Positions 22,101 to 36,200 of a stretch of DNA of 64,000 nucleotides are shown in pieces (position 1 is the first letter of the stretch; every line of letters begins with the position of its first letter). The notes beneath the pieces were generated by a model. That model did not search any database. It was not told where the DNA came from and saw nothing but the letters and a program-made list of their open reading frames with translations. The position numbers and the translations under genes were made by a program. This DNA is from Rehmannia glutinosa (lineage: Eukaryota; Streptophyta; Magnoliopsida; Lamiales; Orobanchaceae), in NCBI GenBank assembly GCA_016081115.2, contig CM071931.1, positions 24,590,317-24,654,316 on the forward strand, given 5' to 3'.

Positions 22101-23573
22101 GGTGGAAGATCAAACGTTAGACAGACTAATCCTTTAAAAAAGAAAAAGGAAGGAAGAAAGACACCTTACACGATTAGCAGTAACTTCTGCTCCTCGGTGA
22201 ATGAAGCAACTAATTTGTCCCTTAGTTCAATGGCCACAAGCAAGCTTTCAAGCCGATGCATGATTGATGGTAACAGAGATAATGAACTTCCAATATCTTT
22301 AGAGAAACCAACAACTTTCAACTGACAAATCTCGGGTGGTAATTCAATGAAGTGTTCCTCTTTTTCTCGCCATTGATCTAAATATCAGCAAACAAATAGT
22401 CCAACAAGTCCAGCAAGTCGAGGATTAGGGGGAAGGACAATCAGCCAAGCAATACTTGAAAATACAAAAGTGATACACATGTAGACAAGAACAATAAAAA
22501 TGCCATGAAACAAGACACAGAGGAATTCAAGTATCACAGAAATCTCATAGTCTATATCAATGTATATAGTTCCCCTTTTAGCCATAATTGCATTTACTTA
22601 TTCGTCACACAAAAAGTACAGACACTTTCATCTTTCCATGCACAAGTCAATTGCAGGGAGTATTAGGTTCATCCTACTCTGAGAAAATATGACAAACAAC
22701 CAGTATACAAGCCTGAATCCAGGAGGTCCCAACTTTGACTCATGACCTTCACATTGAAATCAAAATCCAAACTTGGACTTAAAAATGTTTAATCCCATCG
22801 ACAAGTAGGAATTTGTGAAAGGACTGGGTGAGGCTCCATGCCTTGTCAACATAGTTGGGAGCCAACCAACTTTTCCGAAACATTAAGCCTTTTGTAGACC
22901 ATACGAATACTTGCATCTTTAGAAACCATTACAGAAATCTTCTAGCCAATGTGGCATGGAATCTTAAATATTTCCCTGTTCAAATATGCAATTTACTTGT
23001 AACGTCAAATACCTTAGCCATAGCCCACTACATTAGTCTAAGACCATCAAGTCGACAGAGCCTCTAATGAAACTAATATGCCCACCCTAAGGACCCATGT
23101 TGAGACCCTTGGTCTTGTCAACCCGGCGGCATTTAACCATTTGTGCTCAAGCGGATGTTGACAAGAAGGAATACTTAAAAATTTATAAACATACTCAAAA
23201 TTTTCCCACAACCAACACGAGCTATTACAATTACCTAGAGCTTTATAAACCATTTAAAAGTTCCCAACGACTCAGTGGGAGGAATTGTCAACATATCCTA
23301 TTCAGTTGAAAGGTTTCAGATTTGGATGTTTTAAAAAAATGGCGATATTGAAAATACTTTCCTTCCCCACACCAATGTACGTGGATTGCATTTCACTATG
23401 ATTACGGGGTTTTGGTATGAATTTTCATGACGATATTTCTTCTGTCTGTATTTATGTATCACAGGGGAAAAGGTATGGCCTGACGGGGAACTAGAAAAGC
23501 TAAAGAGAAACCATGAGTTGATATACACCGTTCATCAACCCATTATACGATATCGACATTGATTCTGATCAGC

Positions 23574-23621
<48 letters not shown>

Positions 23622-26600
23622 GGAACCAAGAAAATGGTTATACATGACTAGTGTATGATGATTTTCTTTTATCATTTTCTTATTTGTAAAACAAAACCAA
23701 GTTCTATAAATTCATTAGATCATTCATATAGTGAAAGTACATTCATTTAGTTAGAAAGACAGAACCAGCACAAGTATTAAGGTTCTGAGAGAATAATCTA
23801 CTGGTAAAATGGTGAAAAGAATTCACTTCGGAGTTTTTTCAGGAAGTAGATAATCCAATAGGATATCACATGCTCACGCCCACTGCCTTGGTGTACAGCA
23901 AGTATTACACTAACTTAAATCTAGGAAATCTTCTTCGTCCGTCCAAGGATTCTTGCACATAAATAGATTATGATCATACTTTGGTTAATATTTCTCAAAT
24001 TATTTTGCATTCAGTAAATGTCAAATCATGAAGTACTTCAGACATCATCTGCTGGAGAGTTGACAACCACCTTAAGTAATCACATTAGAGAAGTTCTCTT
24101 TGCAGCCATTCTCTACCAAAATAGTATTTTGGTGCTGTCATTTAATATCATCGAAACACAGCATAGCATAAGGGCTATTTAATGGTCAATTATGGCACAA
24201 ACAGAACCAAATCTTTAAAACAATTGCATTTCACTGCTTGCAGCATAGGAGTTCCTAAGCATCCTATGGGCTAGAACAAATGTTCAAATGGTTATGGTTT
24301 GTCCTACAAGCAAAGTGGCCCACTTTTGGCTTTTAATCCTTCTATTTTTCTGCAAATGAGGAAAGTGTTCTCCACTCTTAACACTTCCTCTAACATGTTA
24401 AACTCTTATTTTCTTGAAAAATGAAAAATAACAATTCAGTAAAAGCTAATTAAGTTTATGATCCCACCAAGGGACAACTATGGCTGATGCATTCAAGCAC
24501 CAAGAAATGAAGGAAAGATGTCAAAACTAAGAAACAAAAGTATTTTTATGCATTACATGGCTTATCTTATTCACAGGTTAAAAATGCATTACACATAAAT
24601 AAACTTTACCTGAGTGTTTTTTCTTCCGCAGTAAGTTGTCCAAGACAAAAAGTTGTTTGGCTTTCAAAAGGGGTTGATCAGGGTACGCCAGATGAATATC
24701 AAACCTATTAAGTGAAATGTGAACCATCACAAAGAAGAGAAGAATGATATTACAACAGGAGAATACTCCCCGCAATATGCATGGATCAATAATGTCTCAG
24801 GAATATTATAAATCAAAAGTGAGGTGTCAGAATCAGAACAAAAAAAAAAAAAAAAATTACAAAGTGATCCCGTAAAATTTACGCATATCTGATAATACTC
24901 TGTTATTCCTACCATGTGTAAGTCAAGCTGTAGAATCCATGAGAACGATATAAACCCCAAAAGACTCTCCTAATTGATAGAAGATAATTACAAAGTAAAT
25001 GTCTAATCTCAGACCTCAAAGTTTGAGAAGGGCTAATTCAAGATGTAGATAACAAAACAATACATCCACCTTTGTAATGAAAGTCAATATAGGAGAAGGG
25101 AATTGTTTCTTAAAATTCTAACTACCCTTACGAAGGTTCTGGAATTTATACATGAACATACATATGGCACAAGTGCAGCTGATAGAAATGTGAAAGATTT
25201 TTATGTCGTTGCACTTGTAATTAGAATAAAGTGAAGGCATATCATGGACCTCTAAGGGGTTACTGTGCTCTTGATTATATGAGATTCTTCATACAAAGAA
25301 CCAAGTTGAGTTTAGAGTACAAACGCTCTCTCCGCTAGCACCACTTTTAACTTTCTGAGTCTAACATAAAAGCCAAGAGTTTATATTGCACATGGAATTT
25401 CAAACCAAATTATATTAAGGTTTTCACCTAACGTCCAGGTTTTGTGTAGAACAAATGAAAAAAAGTTATTGACAATCAAATGGAAGCAGGAAAAGAAAGA
25501 ACTTACGTTTCAGTGTAGTGCTCCAAATGACTTTTTGAATCATCATATACGCTATATCCACTTTTTTCTGGAAAAATATCAGAAATAAAGAAAAATGTAT
25601 CTTTGCATGGGACATACACCAAACTGTTCAAAACATCATGTACGCTTTTGCGACCATTGGCGAGATGCAAGTAGTTGTTATATTGAAATGTTTCATTGCC
25701 CACACAAATGCCTGGGTGCTTGAAAATTGGAGATGACAAACATCTCTTGACTAGCGTCCAGTCTACAGAGATTTTGTTATGGTCATGCTGAATAACAGGA
25801 AGCAAGAGGTAGAAGGTCGATGAGCTTGACTCATACGTATCATTATTTTCAAGTACAACGTATTCCTCTATAAATTTTCGTCGATCAAGAATTATTTTGA
25901 GAAACATCTGCTGGAACAATTCAGCTGCGGCAATCTGTGTAAACCAAGATCAACTTCAGAAGCACTATACATATTATCATGCTGAACAAATTTGAACAAA
26001 AAGAAAGAATTCTACCTCATCCTTATCAAATCTAGCAACTCCAGATGGAATAAGCTGTGTCATCACCATCCTACCGCGGGCCAAACAAAGATCAACTTTC
26101 ATTTTCCCAGCCTCTTCTGGGAGTGGCTCCTTCACGAAAAGACCAAACCTTCTGTATGTCCTATCTGCTGGATTAGGACAAAATTTGATGTAGTAAGAAC
26201 TAAAACAAGTGGAATTCCCCACTTTTGTCCATGGTTTCCTAAGGGCAGCAGGAACAAGCATCTCGTATAGTACTGCTCGTGACTCCTCCTCTGCAAGGTG
26301 CAAAAGCTTAATATAAAAGTTTAAGCTTATACGAGAAATGTGAAATTCATAATAATGACATCCCCTGACCATTGCTATCGTCAGAATCATATGAGTCCTG
26401 AGTTGATTCATCATACTTATCATCTTGCTCTGGCAAGAGATAATCAGTCAGTGCTCGATTTCATGTAATGCCTTGCATGCTTTCAAACAGGCATCTTTCT
26501 TAGCTGCCTCTGTCGACGGTTGTGGTTCGCTGACAATTTGATGAAGTGGAGCATTGGCTGGGAGAATTATGTTGCAAACCGTTCCATCTACATCATCGTA

Positions 26601-27407
26601 GTAGTAGAACTGGGGCTTTGGGTTGAAATACCTAATACAGATAAAATTATATCAACGTAAAATTTGAAAACCAGGATGAATAGCACTATGACTCTAAGGA
26701 GGGTGTCCCCAACATGGAATTTGAAGGATTTTTTAATTAATGGACTTTCATAGATTTTTAGAGAATTCCATGGATTCCAACATATTCTAATGGAATTTTA
26801 TACTATGGAATTGTGTAGATTTTAGTGGAAATTTGTTGGATATTATAAAAATATAATTAATGAATTTTTATGAAGCTAGTAGCATAACTTCATGACCATA
26901 AAAAAATAAAAACAAATGTAAATATAAAAAGAAAGTTACTAAAAAAAAATAGTTTCATAAACTTTATAAAAATACAATTTGAAATTGTCAAAATATGAAA
27001 TAATACCATAAACAACTATTGTTAAAATAAATATTCAATCAAGAACAACAACATTTATGATCAAAATTTTGTGAGATAGTTTTAATTCACATTTTTCAAC
27101 ACAAAAATAATGTGTCTATCAAGATGAATTAATGAAAATTCATCAACTAATTATTCCCATCAAAGTATTATTCTATTGGTAATTTTTCCTACTAATTTGT
27201 CTATAAAATTGAAAATGTTAGCATTCAAACAAGGCGACAAATCAACTCTATAGTGATTATTCACAAAATTGAGGTCTAACTTGCGTTGAAATGTTGAGAT
27301 TAGAAGACGATACATGAGGAGAGGTACAAGAGAGAATACAATGTTATTTTTCTTTTTACCATAGACAATATTTATTATGATTATGATGATGATTATTATT
27401 AGTATTA

Positions 27408-27473
<66 letters not shown>

Positions 27474-30216
27474 CGGAAAAATGGAATTTGAATTTCGAGA
27501 GGGGAAGGTGGGAATTTATCCTTCATAAATATAGCTTATAATTCCACCAAAATCCATTTATAAAAGAAATCCATGGAATCCATTAAATGTTTGAGGATGT
27601 TGAATTTTCGTGGAATCCATTAAAATCCAAGTTGATGACCTCAAGATTTAATGGATTCCATTTAAATCCAAATTGAGGAAACATAGAATGTTATGGAATT
27701 CTAAATTCCATTAGGCTCCATTTGGATGAATGGATTTGGAGCTAAAGATTTCAAATCCATAATAATAAGTCCATTGAGGTTGTTCTTCTATAATGGATTT
27801 TGAATCCTTAGAAACTATTTTTGGAGTCATTTTGGAGTATTTCAAATCCTTCTTATTTGGAGTCAATTCAAATCCTTCCCCAAATCTTCTCCCCAAATCC
27901 GAATCCTCTCATCCAAATGCAACCTTAAATTCCATGGTTGGGGACAGCCTCGTAAAAAAGAAGAGCATAACAGAGACCAATTAACACCAAGAATAAGATC
28001 ATACTCATCATGAGGAAGTTTTGAACAATAGCGATGCAGCAACGAAATACTCAATACCAAACTAATAGTTGCCCCAGTAGCATCCACTTTATAGGTTCTC
28101 TCCTCAAAATCAGCTATTGGCGCACGAGATTTTCTCAAGGAAATTTCTTCATTCATTTGGGCTTCATCTTTTTTAAAGTGTTCGATCAAATTGAGTTCCC
28201 TTGGGTTGCCCCTGTAGTGTGCCGAATATCAGATACTTAACTTTGTTTATAAAGCAAAATTAATAATGAATTTTCATAAGCAAGCACTGAATAAAAGCAC
28301 CTGTCCACCAAAAATGCATATTCAGACTGGGGCATACGGGCACGACCTCTAGATTGAATAAAACTTGCAACTGTTTCTGGAAGATCGAACCGTATTACAA
28401 GGCAACATGTCTGAATATCAAGTCCCTCTTCGCCCACTTTTGTTGCAACTAACAGATTTAGCTGCCAAAATATAATTTAATCAGGAAAATAGATATGTTG
28501 GATGGATTTTACCATAATTTGCATAATTCATTACTCTTTCTGGGAAACAATTAGATCACGGTATACGGAAAGGAAAAATACAAGCTTAAGATACCACAAT
28601 AGTTTCATCAAAATTGTTCCTAGCACATAAATGGAAGAAATGAAAAGAGAAAAACTTGTCATAATAAGGAAGCATTACCTCACCAGAACGGAATTTCTCA
28701 AGAATGATATTTGTATTTTTACGTGATACAAGTCCAGAGTGAACTCCCACGAGAAAACCACACTTCCAAGAGGATAAAAACTTTAGATTTCGAAGTATAT
28801 ACGAGAGTGATCTTGCAGTAACAATCCTATTGACAAATATTATGCATTTCATATTAGGCTGTAACCTGTAGAGAAAATTAAATGTGTTATGCATGTATGA
28901 AAAAATGCTCTGTCTACATGCAAAAACAATCTGGCAAATTTCTATAAGAAGGCTTCATTAAATTGAAGGCTGATTTAATAAATGTTGTGAAGGGGACTCC
29001 ACAGGTAATTCATACAAACTACAAACACAAAAATGACGAGAGAAGAATTTTTTATGGTTACAGCAAAAAAGGAAAATGTTCTAGCATTAGAACTGCAAAG
29101 AAAAAGAAAGAATTAATTAGGGCTGGGTATATTAGTTTTCTGTTAGTATCAATATATATTATCCCACATTGGCACACTGAGTGTGCATTGTGAAATTTCT
29201 TCTGCTAAGATTAATTTTGGAGTGACAGCCGGTAGAAACCAGAAACCAAGAAGACAAAGAAAGTCAGCAAGTCTAACATTGTGATTTAACTCATCTACAA
29301 CTTGTACCAATTTTACGTAAAGCAACCATCAAGTTGAAATCTATCCTAGCTTAAGTGACAAGCTTCTGGAAGATTTTTGAGGTTTATATCCTGCAAAGAT
29401 CAAACATATGACAGAAGGGGAATTTCAGGAGCTGTTATATTGAATGGTAACATAGGTCAAATCAGAAGAATTAGAAGTATGATGAACAAGAGTTGTAATG
29501 GAACATCAAAATTTTCTGTGATTTCTTTCCTTCTCTCTCATCAACCTCATTAGAAAGGTTCAACTAAATTTGTCCGGTCTCACTAGTTGCAAATGCATTT
29601 TAAAGCCTTGAGATTGACACTCACTGAATAAATCTAGCCACAGCGCTTCAATGGCAAGCAAACTACATTCATGGGCCCACACTTCATGCCACTTCCAGAC
29701 TGCGAGCCCATTGGATGCAAGCATTGCCCCAAAATGCCACTAGTTTCAAATAGTATAATACCAATTGCCAAGCGAGCAAAAGGTACTCCACTCCACTTGG
29801 ACAATATAACACTTTTCTCATGTAATGCTTAGTTCCTACACTTTAGATGTGATTGCTCAATTCCATAATAAATGAAGTATATGAGCCCTTTTATTCACTT
29901 GGAACTCAAAAGACAACTAGTGAATTAGATAGGCTAGCTACCGCTAAAGGTAGATGAGGTTGATTTATCATGTCCTACAGAACCTACTTGGTAAAAAGTG
30001 GCACTACATGCCCTTATGTAACGTGATAACAATAGCATAAGGAAAGATGTACAGAAATACACTATATCAGAGACCATAATTAGATGGATATAAAGGTTTC
30101 CACCAATTTTTAATTTATAATAAATTTTTATTTATCCACGAATAACTGCAAATTATCTACAGGTAGGAAGACAATGTATAAAGCATAATCACACGCATAG
30201 TACACTATTAATATAA

Positions 30217-30255
<39 letters not shown>

Positions 30256-33200
30256 AGTCTCTATAAATAGTATCATAAAAATTTTCCCTCCCATCTGCAC
30301 ATAAAAAAATGTTGATTACTACTGAAATGACTATTTTTGATAGTCAACTTTTAAGGTCACTTAATTAGAATTACATAAAAATTAGCTTTCCAAATTGTGT
30401 GTAACTACATTAATTATTATATGTGTCTTTTCTTTTTCTTTTTTAAAATGTAATCACGTTTTCGTTTTTTATCCGTTTTTTACGTATAATATATCAAAAA
30501 AATCATCTTTTTACTATCTTCAGTTTGATACTCATTGCATATAAAAAATGAAAAATCTAAGATATAAGATATATTTACTCAAATATTTTATTTTATAATG
30601 AGCTTTAAAATTGTGCATTAGGGCTATTGGACATCAATTCTCTATGTTCATGTATTTTGGTTATTTGTGATATATCTATATAGTTGTTATTTGGGCAACC
30701 CATTTCTTCATAATTATATCGAATTGTATTTAAATTGATTAAATTCAATTAAAAGATACATATTTTAATTGAGAAAATCTCTCAAAATTTGTACCATAAT
30801 TATATATATTATATATCCATATATAGCATTATATATATTTAAGTAAGAAGACACATACATATTCATGAATGTATTTTTCATAAGTATGATATATATATAT
30901 ATATACATCTTGACTTCATCAATAAAAAACATTAAATTGTATTTTCCGCTAATTGTGTGATGCTATTTTAAAATTATTGCAATGCAGTGAGATAGGATTC
31001 ATATAACTATTTGAAAAATACAAACGTTACAGTACAAAACGGAGACATTACAGATATATAAACGATTAGGCATCCCTTGTAACACCCGGGAAAAAAAAAG
31101 ATGTGTATTTAATTAGTTATATAGCCCATTAGTGTATTATTATTATTATTGGATTTATTATTCAATTACTTGGCCCATGAGGAATCCTAAGGTGTTTGGG
31201 AAACTAGCTAGAGTAATTATATTAGGACTCTTTCGTTATTAGGGTTTTATTATACCACATTAGAGAGGACCAAAACAAAAACGCTCCAGCTTTATTTCTC
31301 TCTGCTCCATTCAGCCCCCATCATCTACCAACAACCACGACCAAGTTTTTCTTCAACACCATGATCCCTCAATTGCCTTCCTTATTTCATCCTCAACTCC
31401 CAAGGTAATTCACTTATAAATTTCAAATCCAAGTTATACTATTTTCCTAAATTTTCTTTATAAATTTTCTTTATAATGATGTTATTGAATTTTCAAACTA
31501 AGATGCATTAAAAAAATTTCATATTAAAATCCATGAAATTTTAATATGTTATGTACTTTTGTTTAAAATATTCAGTTATTTTACCTTTGAATTTTCAAAC
31601 TAAGATGCCAAATTTATGTTTTTTTTTTTAACGACCTTCAAAATATCTGTTTTAGAAAAATCCAAAAAATATAAGATCTTCTACATATCTAAAATTTAAT
31701 TAGTTTCCAAGACGTTAAATTTTAATATGTTATGTATTTTTTAGCAATGACAAAAGTTATTATATGTTTAAAATATTAACGATTAAATATTTTACCTTTG
31801 AGTTGTATTTTATTTTATATGAAATTCTCAATCACGCTTATTTAAATATGATTTTTCCAAATCTTGAATATACAAAATCAAAATCCATTTCTAACTATTT
31901 CTAATCTTCCCGAAAATTTTATATGATATCTATTTTTGAGTTTGTTGAGATATTATATAATATAGGATAGTGGTAGCTTAGTGGCAACATTAGTGCCTTA
32001 ATTTAGGTTGTGGTGTTTTCCTCTTTTCCTTAATTTATATCTTATGTTAGGTTTACATGCCTATATATTGTACAATTTTCAGTCATGAAAAACACAAGAA
32101 ATACAATCATTTTCACATGGTATCATAGAGCAAGGTTCCTAAACCCTAGTTCTATTTTTTTTTTTTCCGAAAATCTCAGTTTCCATTTTCAGTTTCCAGA
32201 TTCCAGAAATTCCAATTTCCAGATTTCAGTTTCAGTTTTTCCCAAAACCCTAGTTTCCCTTTTCAGTTCTGTCTGACCGGAATACTGTTCACCATAACAC
32301 TGTTCACGATGAGACTGTTCCCAAAACACTGTTCATCCGGGAATTACTGTTCACAACCGAAAAATATAATTTCATCGACACTGTTCACGCCCAGAAAAAT
32401 ATAATTTCATCGGGACACACTGTTCAGTTCGGAAAATATTTTTCACGCCGGACAACACTGTTCACGTCTGTTTAATCAGTCATCATGTCTGATCCTTCTT
32501 TCAAACCAACGGGTCAAGTCTCGGTCGCCTTTCAAGGGTCCACGACCATTACAACCGACATATTGAATGTCCAACAGGCACCCTCTTCAGCCACTATAGC
32601 TCACACTGATAATTCTACGGTTTGTTTCTCTCACTCTACACCTATGGGATGGGTTTTGGATTCCGGTGCTTCTGATCACGTGACTGGTAATTCCTCTATT
32701 TTCTCAGAAATATCACAGACCAAATTTCCCCATTACGTTACTGTTGCAGATGGGTCTAAAATCCAGGCCACTGGAGTTGGGCGGGTTTCACCAACTCCAT
32801 CAATTCCATTGAGTTCAGTCTTATTGGTTCCTAATTGTCCTTTTAATTTGATATCCATAAGTAAATTAACTCGTTCTTTAAATTGCACCATAACTTTCAC
32901 TTCTGATTCTTTTTTGATACAAGACCGGAGTACGGGGCAGACGATTGGCGCAGGATCTGAATCTCGTGGTCTCTACTACCTTCAACCAACAATTTCCACT
33001 CTATGTGCCGCTACTGCATCCCCCGATCTTCTTCATCGTCGTTTGGGTCACCCGAGTCTACCCAAATTAAAAACAATGGTACCCGGTCTTTCACAGTTGG
33101 AGTCTTTAAATTGTGAGTCTTGCCAATTAGGTAAACATGTTCGTACTTCTTTTTCTAATCGTATTAATAACAGAGCTTCATCTCTCTTTGATATTGTTCA

Positions 33201-36200
33201 TTCTGATGTTTGGGGTCCAAGTCGTGTTCCGTCTATCTTAGGTTATCGGTATTATGTCACTTTCATTGATGATTTCTCCCGGTGTACTTGGGTATTTCTA
33301 ATGAAAGATCGTTCTGAGTTGTTTGGTATTTTTGAAACTTTTTGCTCAGAAATTAAGACTCAATTTGGTAAAATGATTCGTGTCTTGCGTAGTGATAATG
33401 CAAAAGAATATTTCAGTTGGATGTCAAATTTCTGGAGAAGCCGTTAAGAGACTTTTATTGGATGTGTATATTTCAGTTGCCTCCTGTCACTTATTAGCTT
33501 TAAGTCTAGATTGTTGTGATCACGTTCTAATTATGATAGCAAATGTAGATCAACAAAATCATGAGGTAAGCAAATCACGTATATAGAGAAAAACTCTAGC
33601 TGAACACAATTGTCTTCCAAAAATATATTGAGCAAGAAAAAACAAACCTAAAGCTGGATAGAATTCCAATAAGCCGTAAGAGCTTTCTTGAAAAATAGGG
33701 CTCCTTCAAAACTTCTACACAGGACAAATCAGCTTCCATGCCGTCTGTGTGAATAATATGACGAATTTCTTACATCAACAGAAGAGATAGATGAATACTT
33801 TTCAAACAGAGAACCTAAAAATATCTCATAACAAAATGGATCAAAAACAAAGCAGGCACCCCTATTGATGGAAATAATTATCCAGATAAGTTTAACGCAT
33901 AACATTTTAATCTATTGTGGGTAAATGTACTCAATGCTAAGACATATGGGGTAAGCAACAATACATATAAACCAATCAAGAAGAACAACCAGAAGATGTA
34001 GTAAAAGAAACCAATTGTAGCCATGTTGAGGCAGCATTTATAAAATACCTCCACTGCAATCAGAAGCAAGTACTGAGGCGGCCTGATGTAAATATTTGTT
34101 ACATAAGTTGCCATCACTGCAACTCTCTGCTTCCTCCACCAGTTCGGTATTCTCATGGCGATCACCCTTTAAAAAGATGTAGCTGGCCTTTGAAGGAATC
34201 AGAAGTAAATTAGAAGTTCAATCCCTCCAATCAGAGACATCAAGTAACACTGCACCCTTGGAGTAAGGGTCTCAGGCTGAAGAAATTAATAAAGTAACAA
34301 GGTGGTTTGCAGTAACACTATGACAGACTGTCTTTTCTACAAGTCACAGATGCCAGAATTACATTAAATTAAGCCCTCGTGAAAAATTTAAGCAAGAAAT
34401 CATGAGAGAAAAGCATAATTCTTAAAAGTTTTTTTTTTTTAAAAAAAAGAAAAACATCTTCCTATGCAGGCCATTCTTTAAAGAAAAAAACTCAACATTG
34501 TGCTCTAGTGGTTGAGACGTGTTGTAAGGGTGAATGACCCTGATTCGATCCCATACAGTGCGTGTGTCCCCTCCCCAAGCTCCCCCAATTGTACTAAAAA
34601 AAAAAAAAAAAAAAAAAAAAATATTGAGCCTAGGGTTTAAATCATGCACAACCATATCAGTTGTGGTCTAGAATGTAGTGATAAAAGACCAAATCTGTTT
34701 ATCATATTGCAAGTCCTTACATAAAAGGTAAGAATAGCATATTGCTAAAAAATAATCACCTGAAGGTGGGACATCCTATATGAAGTAAATAAATTGTCTG
34801 GGCATATTTTCAGAAAGTCAAAGAATACAAAAGATCTATATGCCCAAGACCCTCTAGATCTAAATCCAACATAAAGTTTGGCGGCTTCAAGATGCCTTCC
34901 AGCATATAGTAGATAAACTTTTATCGCTCTCACTATACCCAATTAAACTCGAACAGCTTATTTCTGCTTGCCACGTCAGATTTCTTTTTGTGACGTGCAT
35001 TCTTCTTTCCAGAATTGACCAACAGACCATTCAAAGTTTATCTCGGGACTTATGAAACTTTATTGAGTTATGATACTTTAACAAAGTCAGGACTTTAGAC
35101 GCCATAAATTTCTAAAATGTTTTGTAAAAGTAGTTAAATTTTTCAGAAATATATCAATTCTTTACTTCAGCTTTGTGAGTTCGGATTATCAAGGTCTCAT
35201 AATACTGTGGCACACCATGTTGTTCCCATATAAGACGAAGAATAAGAACCACAAAAGGCCAAAAAAACTTGCGAGGCAAACTATGGAATGGAAAGGAGTA
35301 AGTGGAATAGCATATGAGAAAGGGAGATATGTTATCACTGACAAAGAAGTAGAGGCACAATGCAGCGCATAATGTATTAAATCTAAATTCAATAACAAAA
35401 GTGGTTTTTAAAGGAGAACAGAATAACTAAATATTGTGATCCTTACCTGTAATGCCCCCCATAATCCAAGGTTTTCTAGACAAAACATCAAATTACAATG
35501 CAGCTTTTGAAGCAACCTTTTGGTGCTCCTGAGAATACTCTGATCAAGTGAGTTCATTCGCAGCGCTGACATAGACTGTTATACCATAGGGAAATCACTT
35601 TAATAGTTCATATACATTATATTTACAAAAATGTCGATATGCAATACCTGGTGCTTTATCTCCTCAAGTTTCCTAGTATAAATCATGTGCAGCGAAGAAC
35701 AGCCATTCTCGATTGAACTATAATAATATATATTTACTTTTGGGGAGGTAACAAATTTTTCCAGTTCATCTTTATCTTCAACAGAATAAACCTACGAAAA
35801 TGGAAAAAAAGAGCAACTGATCAAATACTTGAGAAAGGAGGACCAGGTAGGAGGTAGAGAGAGGGAAGCAAGAGGTCGAGCTTTTTGCCCTGTAACCTTT
35901 CTCTAAACTATTTAGCTTTTACGCTTACCAACATTATTATTCAATTAAAGTACAAACCAAATTAAATATGTGTAAATAAATCTTTCAAAACACACCTTTG
36001 CACGCAACAATGCCTCAAGACCATCAATTGAGCCACCTGAAACAGCATGAAAGCATGTTAGTGCATCAATTAATCAACAAGAAAATAAGGAAACATTCTT
36101 CTGCACGAAAAAAAAAAGGAAAGAAAGAAAGAAAACCCATAGTGTTCTGCATTTCATAGTGAACAGATATGCTATTTGCAAGTAATGATATCACACCCAG

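Larger units (their letters stand above)
26701..27950. mobile_element. DNA transposon (non-autonomous), ends GGGTGTCCCCAACATGG
   Basis: The left end GGGTGTCCCCAACATGGAAT is mirrored at the right by CCATGGTTGGGGACAGCC. Between them are AT-rich filler, a TTA microsatellite and repeated GGAATCCATTAAA phrases. It has no ORF. It sits in DCL4 intron 13 and hosts a nested MITE. Confidence 0.65.

Noticed and set aside
22700..23560. Possible repeat element in DCL4 intron 17
   Set aside because: Some phrases look repeat-like (GTCTTGTCAACCCGGCGG), but I found no ends, duplication or coding signal.
34422..34655. 77-codon ORF on the minus strand with a Phe run
   Set aside because: It runs through the SINE and its poly(A) read as poly-Phe. 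Not a gene.
34745..34942. Possible extra DCL4 exon between exons 8 and 9
   Set aside because: Exons 8 and 9 join in phase without it, and its protein text does not match DCL4.
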